DNA of 64,000 nucleotides from Desulfocapsa sp. (GCA_013792135.1 VMSP01000023.1:22422-86421), one strand, 5' to 3'. Shown: positions 27,853 to 35,627, counted from the first letter of the stretch. Made by a program: numbers and translations. The notes: a model not told the origin generated them from the letters alone.

Positions 27853-28725
27853 TTGCTGGCAAGCTCGGTTTTGTCGACGGTCATCTCTGTTTCTTCCGGG
27901 ATCCGGTCCCGCGTGCGGTGTTCCTTGTTTTTTATGGAAGCGCATTCGCTCTTGTTGTCTACTTCCGTAAAGTCCTCAACCAACGGATGCTTGCATCGAT
28001 CCAGTGGCAGACCCTCATTGTCGGTGACGGAAAAAGAAGTTTTGAAGTGGCGCAGTTGATCAACTCCAGTGCCTATCTTTGTACAGAAGTAGTCGGCTAT
28101 GTGTCCGGGGGAAACGGGAGCCAGGCGCAGGGTAAGCTGCCTCGCCTGGGTGGCAGGACCTGATCACGATTGCCAGGGAAATGGCTGTTGATCAGGTCAT
28201 CGTCGCCGTTCCCTCCCGGGACGATAACCTGATCAAACTTCTGCTGGAATGCATGCAAAACAAGATCAAGGTCTCAGAATTCAGAAGAGTGATCGAAGAA
28301 ATAACCGGTAGGGTGCCGATCGACCATCTCAATGCGCTGACCGTAACAACGTCCACTGGACCACGGACAATGATGACCGCATCACCCGTGTGGGCAGGAT
28401 CGTGCGCAAGATGCGGCTGGATGAAGTGCCGCAGTTGCTCAATATCTTCAAGGGCGAAATGAGCCTGATCGGTCCGAGGCCGGAGGCGCTCAGCCTGGTG
28501 GAGATGTACACCAAGGAGATTGCCTATTATCCCGAACGGCATATGGTAACGCCCGGAATCACCGGCTGGGCGCAGATTAATTACCCCTACGGCAATTCCA
28601 TCGAAGATACGCGCCAGAAGCTGATGTACGATTTCTACTATATCAAGAACCGGAGCGTGGTCCTTGACCTCATGATCTTTCTGCGGACGATCCGGATTGT
28701 TCTGACAGGCAAGGGTGCGATGTAG
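27853..28725 (+). pseudogene. truncated copy B of the sugar phosphotransferase gene
   Basis: DNA similarity to copy A starts at TTGCTGGCA (27853, equal to 25912, codon 84) and ends at the same stop codon. At least two frame disruptions (near 27880-27895 and 28145-28165) and a deletion of about 240 bases (the segment 26397-26628 of copy A is absent at 28334) break it into three reading frames. The last, 28390-28725, still encodes the C-terminal 110 residues unchanged in type. The upstream third of the gene and all four leading membrane helices are absent or out of frame. Confidence 0.92.
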
Positions 28726-28738
28726 AGGGATTGTTTAG

Positions 28739-29039
28739 GTCAACTTTGCCATATTGTTTCACCATCGTATCTGGCAATCCACTAACCCCCCTTCATCCCC
28801 CCTGAATCAGGGGGGAGACTTTGTCCCCCTCCTTGGCAAGGAGGGGTTAGGGGTGGTCGAGTGTTGCTATCTAGTGTCTGTCCATAAATGGTCTTTCTGC
28901 CTGATCTCTGCGTTATGCTTAATAAATAATGCTTGGAATATCATACATATGCCTGCTCTTTTTTTCCGCAGTCCTTGATATCGAACAAAAATCCTTATTT
29001 ATGGACAGGCACTATCTAAGGAAATATGACAAAGTAGAA
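28739..29039. mobile_element. MITE-like element, family 1, interrupted by a second element
   Basis: The ends are GTCAACTTTGCCATAT and, on the other strand, TTCTACTTTGTCATAT; 13 of 16 bases match. TTAG flanks both sides (28735-28738 and 29040-29043) as a four-base target duplication. Without the 145 bases of the nested insertion and its duplicated site it equals the 155-base element at 34684-34838. The interior holds CCCCTCCTTGG/CCAAGGAGGGG hairpins and no gene. A third member, complete with a different target duplication (CTAT), is at 44151. Confidence 0.85.
28874..29012. mobile_element. nested 139-bp MITE-like element, family 2
   Basis: The terminal inverted repeats are GTGTCTGTCCATAAAT and GTGCCTGTCCATAAAT (15 of 16 match), and TATCTA is duplicated on both sides (28868-28873, 29013-29018). 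The matching site in the element at 34684 has a single TATCTA and no insert, which confirms the boundaries. The 107-base interior is AT-rich and non-coding. Confidence 0.92.
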
Positions 29040-29107
29040 TTAGTTACGGTACAAAAAAGACGTGCCTGGCCCAACCTTGTGACTTTATCCTTTTATGTGG
29101 TGAAAAC

Positions 29108-29144
29108 TTGACCATGCGGAGAATGCACTGTATAATCTCCGCAT
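29108..29144 (+). promoter_or_regulatory. promoter and 9-bp-arm palindrome overlapping the start of the first Fic gene
   Basis: TTGACC (29108-29113), 17 bases and a perfect TATAAT (29131-29136) predict transcription from about 29143, the A of the start codon, so the mRNA would be leaderless. ATGCGGAGA (29114-29122) and TCTCCGCAT (29136-29144) are a perfect inverted repeat with a 13-base centre. It covers the spacer, the -10 box and the first two bases of the start codon. A bound repressor, perhaps the Fic protein through its C-terminal winged helix, would block the promoter. Confidence 0.8.
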
Positions 29145-30255
29145 GAATAGCGGAAATAACATCTATCTCTGGCAACAGCCGGACTGGCCCCATTGGCGCT
29201 ATGACACCCTGCGCCTGGCCGGATTGTTGGGCCGGGTGCACCATGCGCAAGGACACCTGCTCGGCCGCATGCGCGACTTGGGACTGGGCCTGCGCGATCA
29301 GGCCACTTTGCAGGTCTTGAGCGAGGATGTACTTAAAACCAGCGAGATCGAGGGGGAACGGCTGAACCCGGATACGGTGCGCTCTTCCATTGCACGCCGC
29401 CTGGGTGTTGATGCCGGCGCTCTGGCGCCCGCTGACCGGCATGTGGACGGCGTGGTCGATATGGTGCTGGATGCGACTGGCCGCTTCGATCAACCGTTGA
29501 CCGCTGAGCGATTATTCGGCTGGCATGCCGCATTGTTTCCCACAGGGTATAGTGGCCTGGCCAGGATCCGTGCCGGTGGTTGGCGCGATGATGCCTCGGG
29601 CCCGATGCAGGTGGTTTCAGGCCCGATCGGACGGCAAAGGGTACACTTTGAGGCGCCGCCTGCTCATCGGCTGGAAGCCGAGATGGCGGATCTCTTGGAC
29701 TGGTTTAATGGACGCCAGGAAGCCGATCCGGTGCTGGAGGCGAGCCTGGCCCATCTTTGGTTTGTCACTATTCATCCGTTTGACGATGGCAATGGCCGCA
29801 TGGCGCGTGCGGTGGGTGACATGGCGCTGGCACGTGGAGAACAATCAACTCACCGCTTCTATAGTCTGTCGGCGCAAATCCAGAGCGAGCGTAAAGACTA
29901 TTATGACAGGCTCGAGCGCACGCAGAAAGGTTCGCTTGATGTAACCGGTTGGCTTGAATGGTTTCTGGGTTGTCTGTTGCGCGCGATAGAGGGTGCAGAG
30001 GTCACACGGTGCGCCGTGCTGATCAAGGCCCGGTTCTGGCAGCGCTGGGCAGGCATGCCGTTCAATGACCGACAAATCAAACTGCTCAATCGGCTGCTGG
30101 ACGGCTTCGAAGGGAAGCTGACCAGCAGCAAGTGGGCGGCTATTGCTAAGTGCTCGCCTGATACGGCGCTACGCGACATCACCGATCTGCTGGACCGGGG
30201 CGTGCTGAGCAAATCCGCCGCCGGAGGACGCAGCACCAGCTACCAGTTGAGTTAG
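29143..30255 (+). CDS. Fic-family protein (DUF4172-type N-terminus, C-terminal winged helix)
   Basis: The 370-residue protein starts with IYLWQQPDWPHWRYD, the DUF4172 domain. An inhibitory-helix motif TSEIEGE lies at about 66-72. The catalytic Fic motif HPFDDGNGR is at 211-219. A winged-helix domain closes the protein (about 315-370: SSKWAAIAKCSPDTALRDITDLLDRGVL). Fic enzymes transfer AMP or similar groups to protein hydroxyls; the Glu of the inhibitory helix keeps them off. The winged helix could bind the palindrome at its own promoter. It follows copy B of the sugar phosphotransferase. No partner antitoxin gene is needed in this class. Confidence 0.93.
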   Translation: MNSGNNIYLWQQPDWPHWRYDTLRLAGLLGRVHHAQGHLLGRMRDLGLGLRDQATLQVLSEDVLKTSEIEGERLNPDTVRSSIARRLGVDAGALAPADRHVDGVVDMVLDATGRFDQPLTAERLFGWHAALFPTGYSGLARIRAGGWRDDASGPMQVVSGPIGRQRVHFEAPPAHRLEAEMADLLDWFNGRQEADPVLEASLAHLWFVTIHPFDDGNGRMARAVGDMALARGEQSTHRFYSLSAQIQSERKDYYDRLERTQKGSLDVTGWLEWFLGCLLRAIEGAEVTRCAVLIKARFWQRWAGMPFNDRQIKLLNRLLDGFEGKLTSSKWAAIAKCSPDTALRDITDLLDRGVLSKSAAGGRSTSYQLS

Positions 30256-30263
30256 ATGCTCTT

Positions 30264-30376
30264 AAAAGGGGACGCTACCCTTATTGAGGATATTCTTCAG
30301 CTATGCCAAAACCTTAGTCCCCCTCCTTCAGTTTAAGAACACGAAAAGTGCGAAAAGGGGACGCTACCCTTTTCAT
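30264..30376. repeat. two copies of an AAAAGGGGACGCTACCCTT repeat
   Basis: AAAAGGGGACGCTACCCTT occurs at 30264 and again near 30353, each able to fold on itself (AAGGG/CCCTT). Partial copies are at 31889, 36889 and 40188. Words of this kind are typical of REP-like repeats scattered through proteobacterial genomes. They fill the 250-base gap between the two Fic genes together with an AT-rich stretch. Confidence 0.65.
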
Positions 30377-30523
30377 TCTTTTCATCAATGCCCTTTTCAT
30401 GAACAAGCCAGCCGGCAAAAATACCGGCATAATTTTTATGATAAATAGTTAAAAATATATTATATACAGTTAGATAAAACTGCATATAAACCGGCAACAA
30501 CGATTTTGCATCTTGGGATGCTT

Positions 30524-31714
30524 ATGGATATGACTTCTTCGCTTTACTCTTTCCCGCATCAATTTGAGCCTCTGCTGCCGCAGAAGGAGATTGACGCGTT
30601 GCGCGCTAAGGCAAGCCAGGTCGTGGAGCAGTCTCTGCGTCTCGGTGCGATGGCACATGCAGCCACTCTGACGGAATTGCGTGTGTTACTGCGAGAGATG
30701 AATAGTTATTACAGCAACCGTATCGAGGGGCAGGGTACGCATCCCTATAGAATTCGTCAGGCACTGCTCAAAAATTTCTCGGATCAGCCTGACATCGCGC
30801 GCTTGCAGCGTGTCGCGGTGGCCCATATCCAGGCGGAAATTGAGTTGGAGTTGCTGGTTGAGGCTGGCGAGTCTCCTTATCCGGCCGCCTTTGTTCAGCG
30901 GGCGCACGCGGCTTTGTATGGCCGGTTGGCTGAAGCGGACAGAACCACTGCCGACGGTCTTCTTTTGGAGCCGGGGGGGCTGCGCCGTGACTTGCGGAGT
31001 GTGGGACACCATGTGCCGCCGACTGCGGAATCACTGCCCGCGTTTTTCAAACGATACGATGAGGTGTATGCAGCGTCTCGATCCTGGGAAGAGCGCCTTA
31101 TTGCTATTGCTTGCGCGCACCAGCGTATGGCCTGGATTCATCCCTTTGCCGATGGCAACGGTCGGGCGGTGCGTTTGCATACGCATGCGGCGCTGTTTCC
31201 CCTGACCCAGGGGCTCTGGTCAGTAAACCGGGGGTTGGCCCGGCGACAGCAGGACTACTATGCCAGGTTGGCGGATGCCGATGAGCCCCGGCTGGGGGAC
31301 CTTGATGGGCGTGGCAATTTGAGCGAGCAGGGTCTGCGCAACTGGTGCCATTTTTTTCTTGATCAGTGTCTGAATCAGGTTGGATTCATGGCTCGTATGC
31401 TGGATCTGGGGCAGATGAAGGAGCGGATTCGAGGGTTGATTTCGTTCCGCATGGCGCAAGACAAGGCTTTACGACCGGAGGCGGTGTTGCCGTTTTATCA
31501 CCTTTTCGCAGCAGGGCCTGTTTCCCGTGGAGAGTTTCAACAAATGACCGGGTTGGGTCAACGGGTCAGCCGGGCGTTACTTTCCCGGTTAATCAGCATT
31601 GGTCTGGTCAAATCCGCCAGCCATGTGAGCCCGGTGAGTTTCGCCTTGCCGCTGGATGCTCTACAGTTTCTGTTGCCGGAGCTCTACCCGGAGGCGGCGA
31701 CACGAGTCGAGTAA
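30524..31714 (+). CDS. Fic-family protein, second type
   Basis: This is a 396-residue Fic protein unrelated in its N-terminus to the one upstream. SNRIEG (about 64-69) is the inhibitory motif. The core has IHPFADGNGRAVRLHTH (motif at 206-214). A long helical C-terminal part ends in a winged helix (about 335-380: GPVSRGEFQQMTGLGQRVSRALLSRL). Several in-frame starts exist; ATG 30524 has GGG about eight bases upstream, and ATG 30518 or 30530 are also possible. The region upstream is AT-rich and could hold its promoter. It may modify a different target than the first Fic. Confidence 0.9.
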   Translation: MDMTSSLYSFPHQFEPLLPQKEIDALRAKASQVVEQSLRLGAMAHAATLTELRVLLREMNSYYSNRIEGQGTHPYRIRQALLKNFSDQPDIARLQRVAVAHIQAEIELELLVEAGESPYPAAFVQRAHAALYGRLAEADRTTADGLLLEPGGLRRDLRSVGHHVPPTAESLPAFFKRYDEVYAASRSWEERLIAIACAHQRMAWIHPFADGNGRAVRLHTHAALFPLTQGLWSVNRGLARRQQDYYARLADADEPRLGDLDGRGNLSEQGLRNWCHFFLDQCLNQVGFMARMLDLGQMKERIRGLISFRMAQDKALRPEAVLPFYHLFAAGPVSRGEFQQMTGLGQRVSRALLSRLISIGLVKSASHVSPVSFALPLDALQFLLPELYPEAATRVE

Positions 31715-31756
31715 CAAGAAAAGGATACAGGAATTACAAATTTACCGTTTTTGAAC

Positions 31757-31826
31757 ATGTAGGTCGGACTTCAGTCCGATAACTGCGGTAGTATTAAGCC
31801 CTGCTGTCGGACTGAAGTCCGACTTA
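31757..31826. repeat. GTCGGACTTCAGTCCGA inverted repeat
   Basis: TAGGTCGGACTTCAGTCCGA at 31760 and GTCGGACTGAAGTCCGACTT at 31806 are each self-complementary and complementary to each other. They form a 65-base structure in the 296-base gene-free gap 31715-32010. Another GGGGACGCT word lies at 31893. No gene was seen in the gap. Confidence 0.7.
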
Positions 31827-31963
31827 CTCCTATGGCCAACATCTGGTAATTCAGCAATTTCCGAGTCCCTAACAAGAAAAGAACAAGAAAAGGGGACGCT
31901 ATTATGACAATCTGGACTTTTGCGAGATTGTCAACTTTGTGACTTCTCTGCAGGGCTCTTGGC

Positions 31964-31982
31964 TATCACGCTTAGTGTGATA
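31964..31982. promoter_or_regulatory. TATCAC-N7-GTGATA operator-like palindrome before the relE-like gene
   Basis: Six-base perfect arms with a seven-base centre lie 29 bases before the GTG start. The same 6-7-6 geometry is seen at 39474-39492 before another toxin gene, so it is probably the site where the toxin-antitoxin complex represses transcription. A TTGGCT box overlaps the left arm; a good -10 is not obvious. Confidence 0.5.
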
Positions 31983-32010
31983 TGTTGTGTTATAGGTATG
32001 GAGTGGTGGC

Positions 32011-32502
32011 GTGAAGGTTTTTAAAAATGCATGGTTTGGGCGTTTCGTCCGGAAAGAGAAAATTTCAGCCGATGCGCTATGGGATGCTGTCAAGCGTGCG
32101 GAAAATGGGCAGATCGATGCTGATCTTGGTGGTGGTGTTATCAAACAGCGGATTGCCCGTCCGGGAAAAGGTAAGTCTAAGGGGTATCGCACTATAGTTC
32201 TGTTTCGCAAGAGTGAAAAGTCGTTTTTCGTATATGGTTTTGCTAAAAGTGAGCTCAGTAATGTCGGCGAGGCTGAAGAAGAACAGTTCAATTCCAATTT
32301 GCATTCAAGCCGGCACCTTCGTCGGCTGCCCTGTGCGGCTCCTCACCGTACTGCCCGTACTGCTTCGTCGCCGCTCGTTTGCCTTCTCGGTGTCAACTTG
32401 AATGCTTTTTGGAATTAGAAAATGGCCAAGTATGTTTTGGCCCTGACGGATGAGCAGTTAAGTGAGTTGGTTGCAAGTGGACCGTTTGAGGAGGTTGCAT
32501 AA
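32011..32502 (+). pseudogene. RelE/ParE-family toxin gene interrupted by a 127-bp element
   Basis: Codons 1 to 93 encode a RelE-type toxin (KVFKNAWFGRFVRKEKIS, IDADLGGGVIKQRIARPGKG, YRTIVLFRKSEKSFFVYGFAKSE). At 32290 an inverted-repeat element begins; translation runs into it and stops at 32416-32418, giving a 135-residue hybrid. The original ending resumes at 32422 (MAKYVLALTDEQLSELVASG) and reaches its own stop at 32500-32502, just before the antitoxin ATG. The family needs this C-terminal segment only partly for catalysis, so weak activity cannot be excluded. GTG start, with GGAG about eight bases upstream. Confidence 0.88.
32290..32416. mobile_element. 127-bp MITE-like element inside the relE-like gene, family 3
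   Basis: The left end is AATTCCAATTTGCATTCAAG and the right end, read on the other strand, is AATTCCAAAAAGCATTCAAG. Pairing continues for eight more bases with three mismatches (about 28-base arms). The centre is GC-rich and also partly self-complementary. A target duplication is not clear. Its insertion gave the toxin frame a new TAG stop. Confidence 0.8.
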
Positions 32503-32503
32503 G

Positions 32504-32821
32504 ATGGCCAGGAAATATCGCAGTGATGCCTTTGCCGCTATCCATGAAACGATGGAGGCGCTGCATGAGGTGGGCGCCATTGAAAAGAAGACGATGCGCG
32601 AGTTCGATGATGCGTGCCTGACCCCAGTGCAAGAACTCAGTCCTGAAGAGATAAAGTCTCTTCGGTTACGTGAGCACATCTCCCAGCCTGTTTTTGCCCG
32701 TTATCTGAATGTTTCCAGGAATCTGGTTTCCGATTGGGAGCGGGGTGTGAAGAAGCCTGGTGGGCCGGCTTTGCGTTTGCTGACCGTAATCCAGAAGAAA
32801 GGGCTCATGGCGATTGCGTAG
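32504..32821 (+). CDS. helix-turn-helix antitoxin of the interrupted relE-like toxin
   Basis: The 105-residue protein has an N-terminal region (MARKYRSDAFAAIHETMEAL) and an Xre-type HTH near residues 55-100 (LRLREHISQPVFARYLNVS, VSDWERGVKKPGG). This layout is usual for antitoxins of the RelE/HigB (PF06296) class encoded second in the operon. The ATG follows GAGGAGG and is one base after the original toxin stop, so it was translationally coupled. With the toxin damaged, it may now be an orphan repressor. Copy C of the sugar phosphotransferase begins 22 bases downstream. Confidence 0.87.
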   Translation: MARKYRSDAFAAIHETMEALHEVGAIEKKTMREFDDACLTPVQELSPEEIKSLRLREHISQPVFARYLNVSRNLVSDWERGVKKPGGPALRLLTVIQKKGLMAIA

Positions 32822-32843
32822 CAGCGGGTTCCCCTCTCTGCTG

Positions 32844-33172
32844 AGATCGTGCGCAAGTCGCGGCTGGATGAAGTGCCGCAGTTGCTCAATATCCTCAAGG
32901 GCGAAATGAGCCTGATCGGTCCGCGGCCGGAGGCGCTTAGCTTGGTGGAGATGTACACCAGAGAGATTCCCTATTACCCGGAACGGCATATGGTAACGCC
33001 CGGAATCACGGGCTGGGCGCAGATTAATTACTCCTACGCCAATTCTATCGAAGATACACGCCAGAAACTGATGTACGATTTCTACTATATCAAGAACCGG
33101 AGCGTTGTCCTTGACCTCATGATCTTTCTGCGGACGATCCGGATTGTTTTGACAGGCAAGGGTGCGATGTAG
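32844..33172 (+). pseudogene. truncated copy C of the sugar phosphotransferase gene
   Basis: Similarity to copy A starts at GATCGTGCGCAAG (32845, equal to 26697, codon 346) and runs without frame change to the common stop. Only the last 108 codons remain, including LDEVPQLLNI, MSLIGPRPE and GWAQI. A few substitutions distinguish it (for example Asn-Tyr-Ser-Tyr-Ala where A has Asn-Tyr-Pro-Tyr-Gly). It lacks the membrane segment and half of the catalytic domain. Unlike copies B and D it has no MITE after its stop. Confidence 0.92.
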
Positions 33173-33183
33173 GGGGATTGTTG

Positions 33184-33232
33184 GGTTGTTGGGTTACGGC
33201 ACAAAAAAGACGTGCCTAGCCCGATCTACGTG
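33184..33232. repeat. hairpin repeat after copy C (uninterrupted site)
   Basis: GTTGGGTTACGGCACAAAA followed by AAGACGTGCCTAGCCCGATC forms the same hairpin that follows the other copies. Here it directly follows the sugar phosphotransferase stop, with no family-1 element in between, so this is the empty site. Confidence 0.75.
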
Positions 33233-33285
33233 ACTGCGAGACTTTGGGCTTGCTGAAACAGCGTTGGCTGGGGTGGGTGTAAATT

Positions 33286-33329
33286 ATATTCCATTGACGG
33301 AATATTCCATTGAGGCTATAGTTGTGTTA
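33286..33329 (+). promoter_or_regulatory. promoter with 12-bp direct repeats before the first higB-like gene
   Basis: TTGACG (33294-33299), 17 bases and TATAGT (33317-33322) predict a transcript starting at about 33329, which is the toxin ATG, so the mRNA would be leaderless. ATATTCCATTGA occurs twice, at 33286-33297 and 33302-33313, a 16-base period that overlaps the -35 box and spacer. These are probable operator half-sites for the Xre antitoxin. Confidence 0.78.
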
Positions 33330-33694
33330 TGATTTGGGAAGTCGAATACACCGATGAGTTCGGTGATTGGTGGAACAGCCTGACAGAAGAGGAACAGGAG
33401 TCGCTGGATGCCTCTGTCCGTTTGCTCGAAGAGCGAGGACCGGCCTTGGGCTTTCCGCACAGTAGCGGGATCAACGGGTCCAAGCATGGTCATATGCGAG
33501 AACTCCGAACTCAACACGACGGCAGGCCATTGCGTACGCTGTATGCGTTCGATCCGCAACGGTCGGCTATTTTGCTGATTGGTGGTGATAAGACGGGTGA
33601 CGACCGCTGGTATGACAAGCACGTTCCCATCGCCGATCGACTCTACGATGAACACATGGAGCAACTTCGAAAGGGAGGACTAATCGATGGCTAA
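33329..33694 (+). CDS. HigB/RelE-family toxin (phage Gp49-like)
   Basis: The 121-residue protein shows the PF05973 pattern: WEVEYTDEFGDWWNSLTEEEQ, GPALGFPHSSGINGSKHGHM, RELRTQHDGRPLRTLYAFDP, ILLIGGDKTGDDRWYDKHVP. It is predicted to be a ribosome-associated mRNA interferase. The gene order is toxin first. It overlaps the antitoxin gene by eight bases. There is no ribosome-binding site because the promoter abuts the start codon. Confidence 0.92.
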   Translation: MIWEVEYTDEFGDWWNSLTEEEQESLDASVRLLEERGPALGFPHSSGINGSKHGHMRELRTQHDGRPLRTLYAFDPQRSAILLIGGDKTGDDRWYDKHVPIADRLYDEHMEQLRKGGLIDG

Positions 33695-34013
33695 GAAATT
33701 TTCTGAACTCCGCGCACAAATGTCGCCCGAGTCACGGGCACGGGTAGAGGCCAAAGCTCAAGCCATGTTGGCTGAGATGCCTCTTAACGAACTGCGCCAA
33801 GCGCGCGGACTGTCGCAGAAGATGCTGGCAGAGGTGCTGCATGTCCAACAGCCCTCCATCGCCAAACTGGAGAAGCGGACGGACATGTACCTGTCCACAC
33901 TGCGCAGCCATATCGAGGCAATGGGCGGCCAGCTTGAGGTGGTCGCGCGTTTTCCGGATGGTGCGGTCAAGATCAGCAATTTCTCTGACCTTGGGAAAAA
34001 AGTCACGGCGTGA
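33687..34013 (+). CDS. Xre-family antitoxin (HigA-like)
   Basis: The 108-residue protein has a helical N-terminus (PESRARVEAKAQAMLAEM) and an HTH domain (about 36-70: LNELRQARGLSQKMLAEVL, VQQPSIAKLEKRTDMYLSTL). The start follows AAAGGGAGG. It neutralises the upstream HigB-like toxin and would bind the direct repeats of the promoter. A reversed hairpin repeat (GTAGGTTGG...GTAACCCGACC, 34036-34066) lies between its stop and copy D. Confidence 0.92.
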   Translation: MAKKFSELRAQMSPESRARVEAKAQAMLAEMPLNELRQARGLSQKMLAEVLHVQQPSIAKLEKRTDMYLSTLRSHIEAMGGQLEVVARFPDGAVKISNFSDLGKKVTA

Positions 34014-34121
34014 CCTGCTATAAGGAAAACTAGCATGTAGGTTGGAATAACGGCAGCGTAACCCGACCTCCACAATCCACACCGAAGCCAAAAGGCCTTG
34101 CTCTGCAGGTGTGTACCCTTG

Positions 34122-34671
34122 GCCTCCTGTATTGGGCTCTGCTTGGCATTGCCCCTGTTTCCCTTTATTGCCCTACCGATCAAGCCGCGATTCGCGGGGG
34201 CCGGTATTCTATTCTCAGCAACGCATGGGGCGAGGGAGTAACCCTTTTATCGTCTGGAAGCTGAGGACCATGGTCGATGGCGCTGATCGCAATAATGTCC
34301 ACTGGACCACGGATAATGACGACCGCCTTACCCGGGTGGGCAGGTTCATACGCAAGACGCGGCTGGATGAAGTGCCCCAGCTGTTGAATATCTTCAAGGG
34401 CGAAATGAGCCTGATCGGTCCGAGGCCGGAGGCGCTCAGCCTGGTGGAGATGTACACCAAGGAGATTGCCTATTATCCCGAACGGCATATGGTAACGCCC
34501 GGAATCACCGGCTGGGCGCAGATCAATTACCCCTACGGCAATTCCATCGAAGATACGCGCCAGAAGCTGATGTACGATTTCTACTATATCAAGAACCGCA
34601 GCATAGTCCTTGATCTCATGATCTTTCTGCGGACGATCCGGATTGTTCTGACAGGCAAGGGTGCGATGTAG
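34122..34671 (+). pseudogene. truncated copy D of the sugar phosphotransferase gene
   Basis: Similarity to copy A starts at about 34122 (equal to 26475, codon 272), just before the membrane segment that precedes the catalytic domain. A one-base insertion near 34185-34200 shifts the frame, so the membrane segment and the catalytic domain are not in one frame. From SRGPVFYSQQRMG to the stop (about 160 codons) the reading frame is intact. Substitutions are shared with copy B in places (YTKEIAYYPERH against YTREIPYYPERH in A and C), and B and D also share the downstream MITE, so these two are the closest pair. Confidence 0.92.
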
Positions 34672-34683
34672 GAGATTGTTTAG

Positions 34684-34838
34684 GTCAACTTTGCCATATT
34701 GTTTCACCATCGTATTTGGCAATTCACTACCCCCCTTCATCCCCCCTGAATCAAGGGGGAGACTTTGTCCCCCTCCTTGGCAAGGAGGGGTTAGGGGTGG
34801 TCGAGTGTTGCTATCTAAGTAAATATGACAAAGTAGAA
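34684..34838. mobile_element. MITE-like element, family 1, uninterrupted
   Basis: This 155-base element has ends GTCAACTTTGCCATAT and (minus strand) TTCTACTTTGTCATAT, and TTAG on both sides (34680-34683, 34839-34842). It lies at the same position after the sugar phosphotransferase stop, with the same target duplication, as the element after copy B, so both descend from one insertion. It has no coding capacity. Confidence 0.88.
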
Positions 34839-35008
34839 TTAGTTACGGTACAAAAAAACCTGCCTGGCCCAACCAACGGTGGGCTGATCCTGTTTGATAA
34901 AACTGCTTATCGGAAAAATATATTCCCTGACGCCAGGGTAAGCTGTGCCCGATTTAGGGGAAGCGATAAAGTAGAGTTCAATGTGATTCCTTGTGATCAA
35001 TGCAACCA

Positions 35009-35068
35009 TTGACAATCTGATTTTTTTGGTCTACATAAAGTTATATTAACTGTAACTTTATGTAGACC
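35009..35068 (+). promoter_or_regulatory. promoter and 16-bp-arm palindromic operator of the abiE pair
   Basis: GGTCTACATAAAGTTA (35028-35043) and TAACTTTATGTAGACC (35053-35068) are a perfect 16-base inverted repeat with a nine-base centre. A TTGACA box at 35009-35014 precedes it, and a -10 (CATAAA or similar) would fall in the left arm. AbiEi-type antitoxins are known to bind inverted repeats and autorepress, so this is the likely operator. It ends ten bases before the abiEi start. Confidence 0.8.
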
Positions 35069-35078
35069 ATGGTGGCTT

Positions 35079-35627
35079 ATGCAACCGATTAAACAACTGG
35101 CAAAGATTCTTGCTGGACTTGCGGATGATGAACATTACCTGTTTTCCCTTGCCGACCTGAAGGGTGCAATGCCCGAACAAAGTCAGGGTGGATTCAAGGC
35201 GCTGGTATGCAGAGGGGTAAAGGATGGTTTGCTTAAGCGTATCTGCCGCGGGTTATACCTGTATCCGTCGGTTGAGTATGCCGGCGGATTGGTGCTCTTT
35301 CACGCGGCGGCGAGATTGCGGGCCGATGCGTTTAATTATATCAGCCTCGAGACGGCGCTCAGCGATGCCGGCGTGATTTCTCAGATTCCTATGAACTGGG
35401 TCACCTTGATGTCTTCCGGGCGTAGTCACATTGTAAATTGTGGTGAATTCGGTCGTATTGAGTTTGTTCACACCAAGAAACGGCCGGAGAATTTGATAGA
35501 TCAGCTGATCTACGATTCACGTTGCCGTTTGTGGCGTGCATCCGTTGCCTTGGCAATAAAGGATATGTTGGCCACCAAACGGAGTACCGATTTAATTGAC
35601 TGGAATGCAGCCAATGAACTTGTTTGA
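35079..35627 (+). CDS. AbiEi-family antitoxin (type IV toxin-antitoxin)
   Basis: The 182-residue protein has an N-terminal winged helix (LADDEHYLFSLADLKGAMP, FKALVCRGVKDGLLKRICRGLYLYP) and a C-terminal antitoxin domain (YISLETALSDAGVISQIP, RIEFVHTKKRPEN, ASVALAIKDMLATKRS). The layout is that of AbiEi antitoxins, which repress their own operon and counter AbiEii without direct contact. GGTGG precedes the ATG. It overlaps the toxin gene by 14 bases. Confidence 0.9.
   Translation: MQPIKQLAKILAGLADDEHYLFSLADLKGAMPEQSQGGFKALVCRGVKDGLLKRICRGLYLYPSVEYAGGLVLFHAAARLRADAFNYISLETALSDAGVISQIPMNWVTLMSSGRSHIVNCGEFGRIEFVHTKKRPENLIDQLIYDSRCRLWRASVALAIKDMLATKRSTDLIDWNAANELV

Noticed and set aside
30264..30376. 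GGGGACGCTACCC repeats as an attC-like integron site
   Set aside because: No integrase gene, no paired R and L boxes, and copies are not placed one per cassette.
32849..34671. Copies C and D as functional short sugar transferases
   Set aside because: C lacks half of the catalytic domain; D has a frame break before the membrane segment. Small catalytic-domain-only enzymes exist, but these have no start signal.
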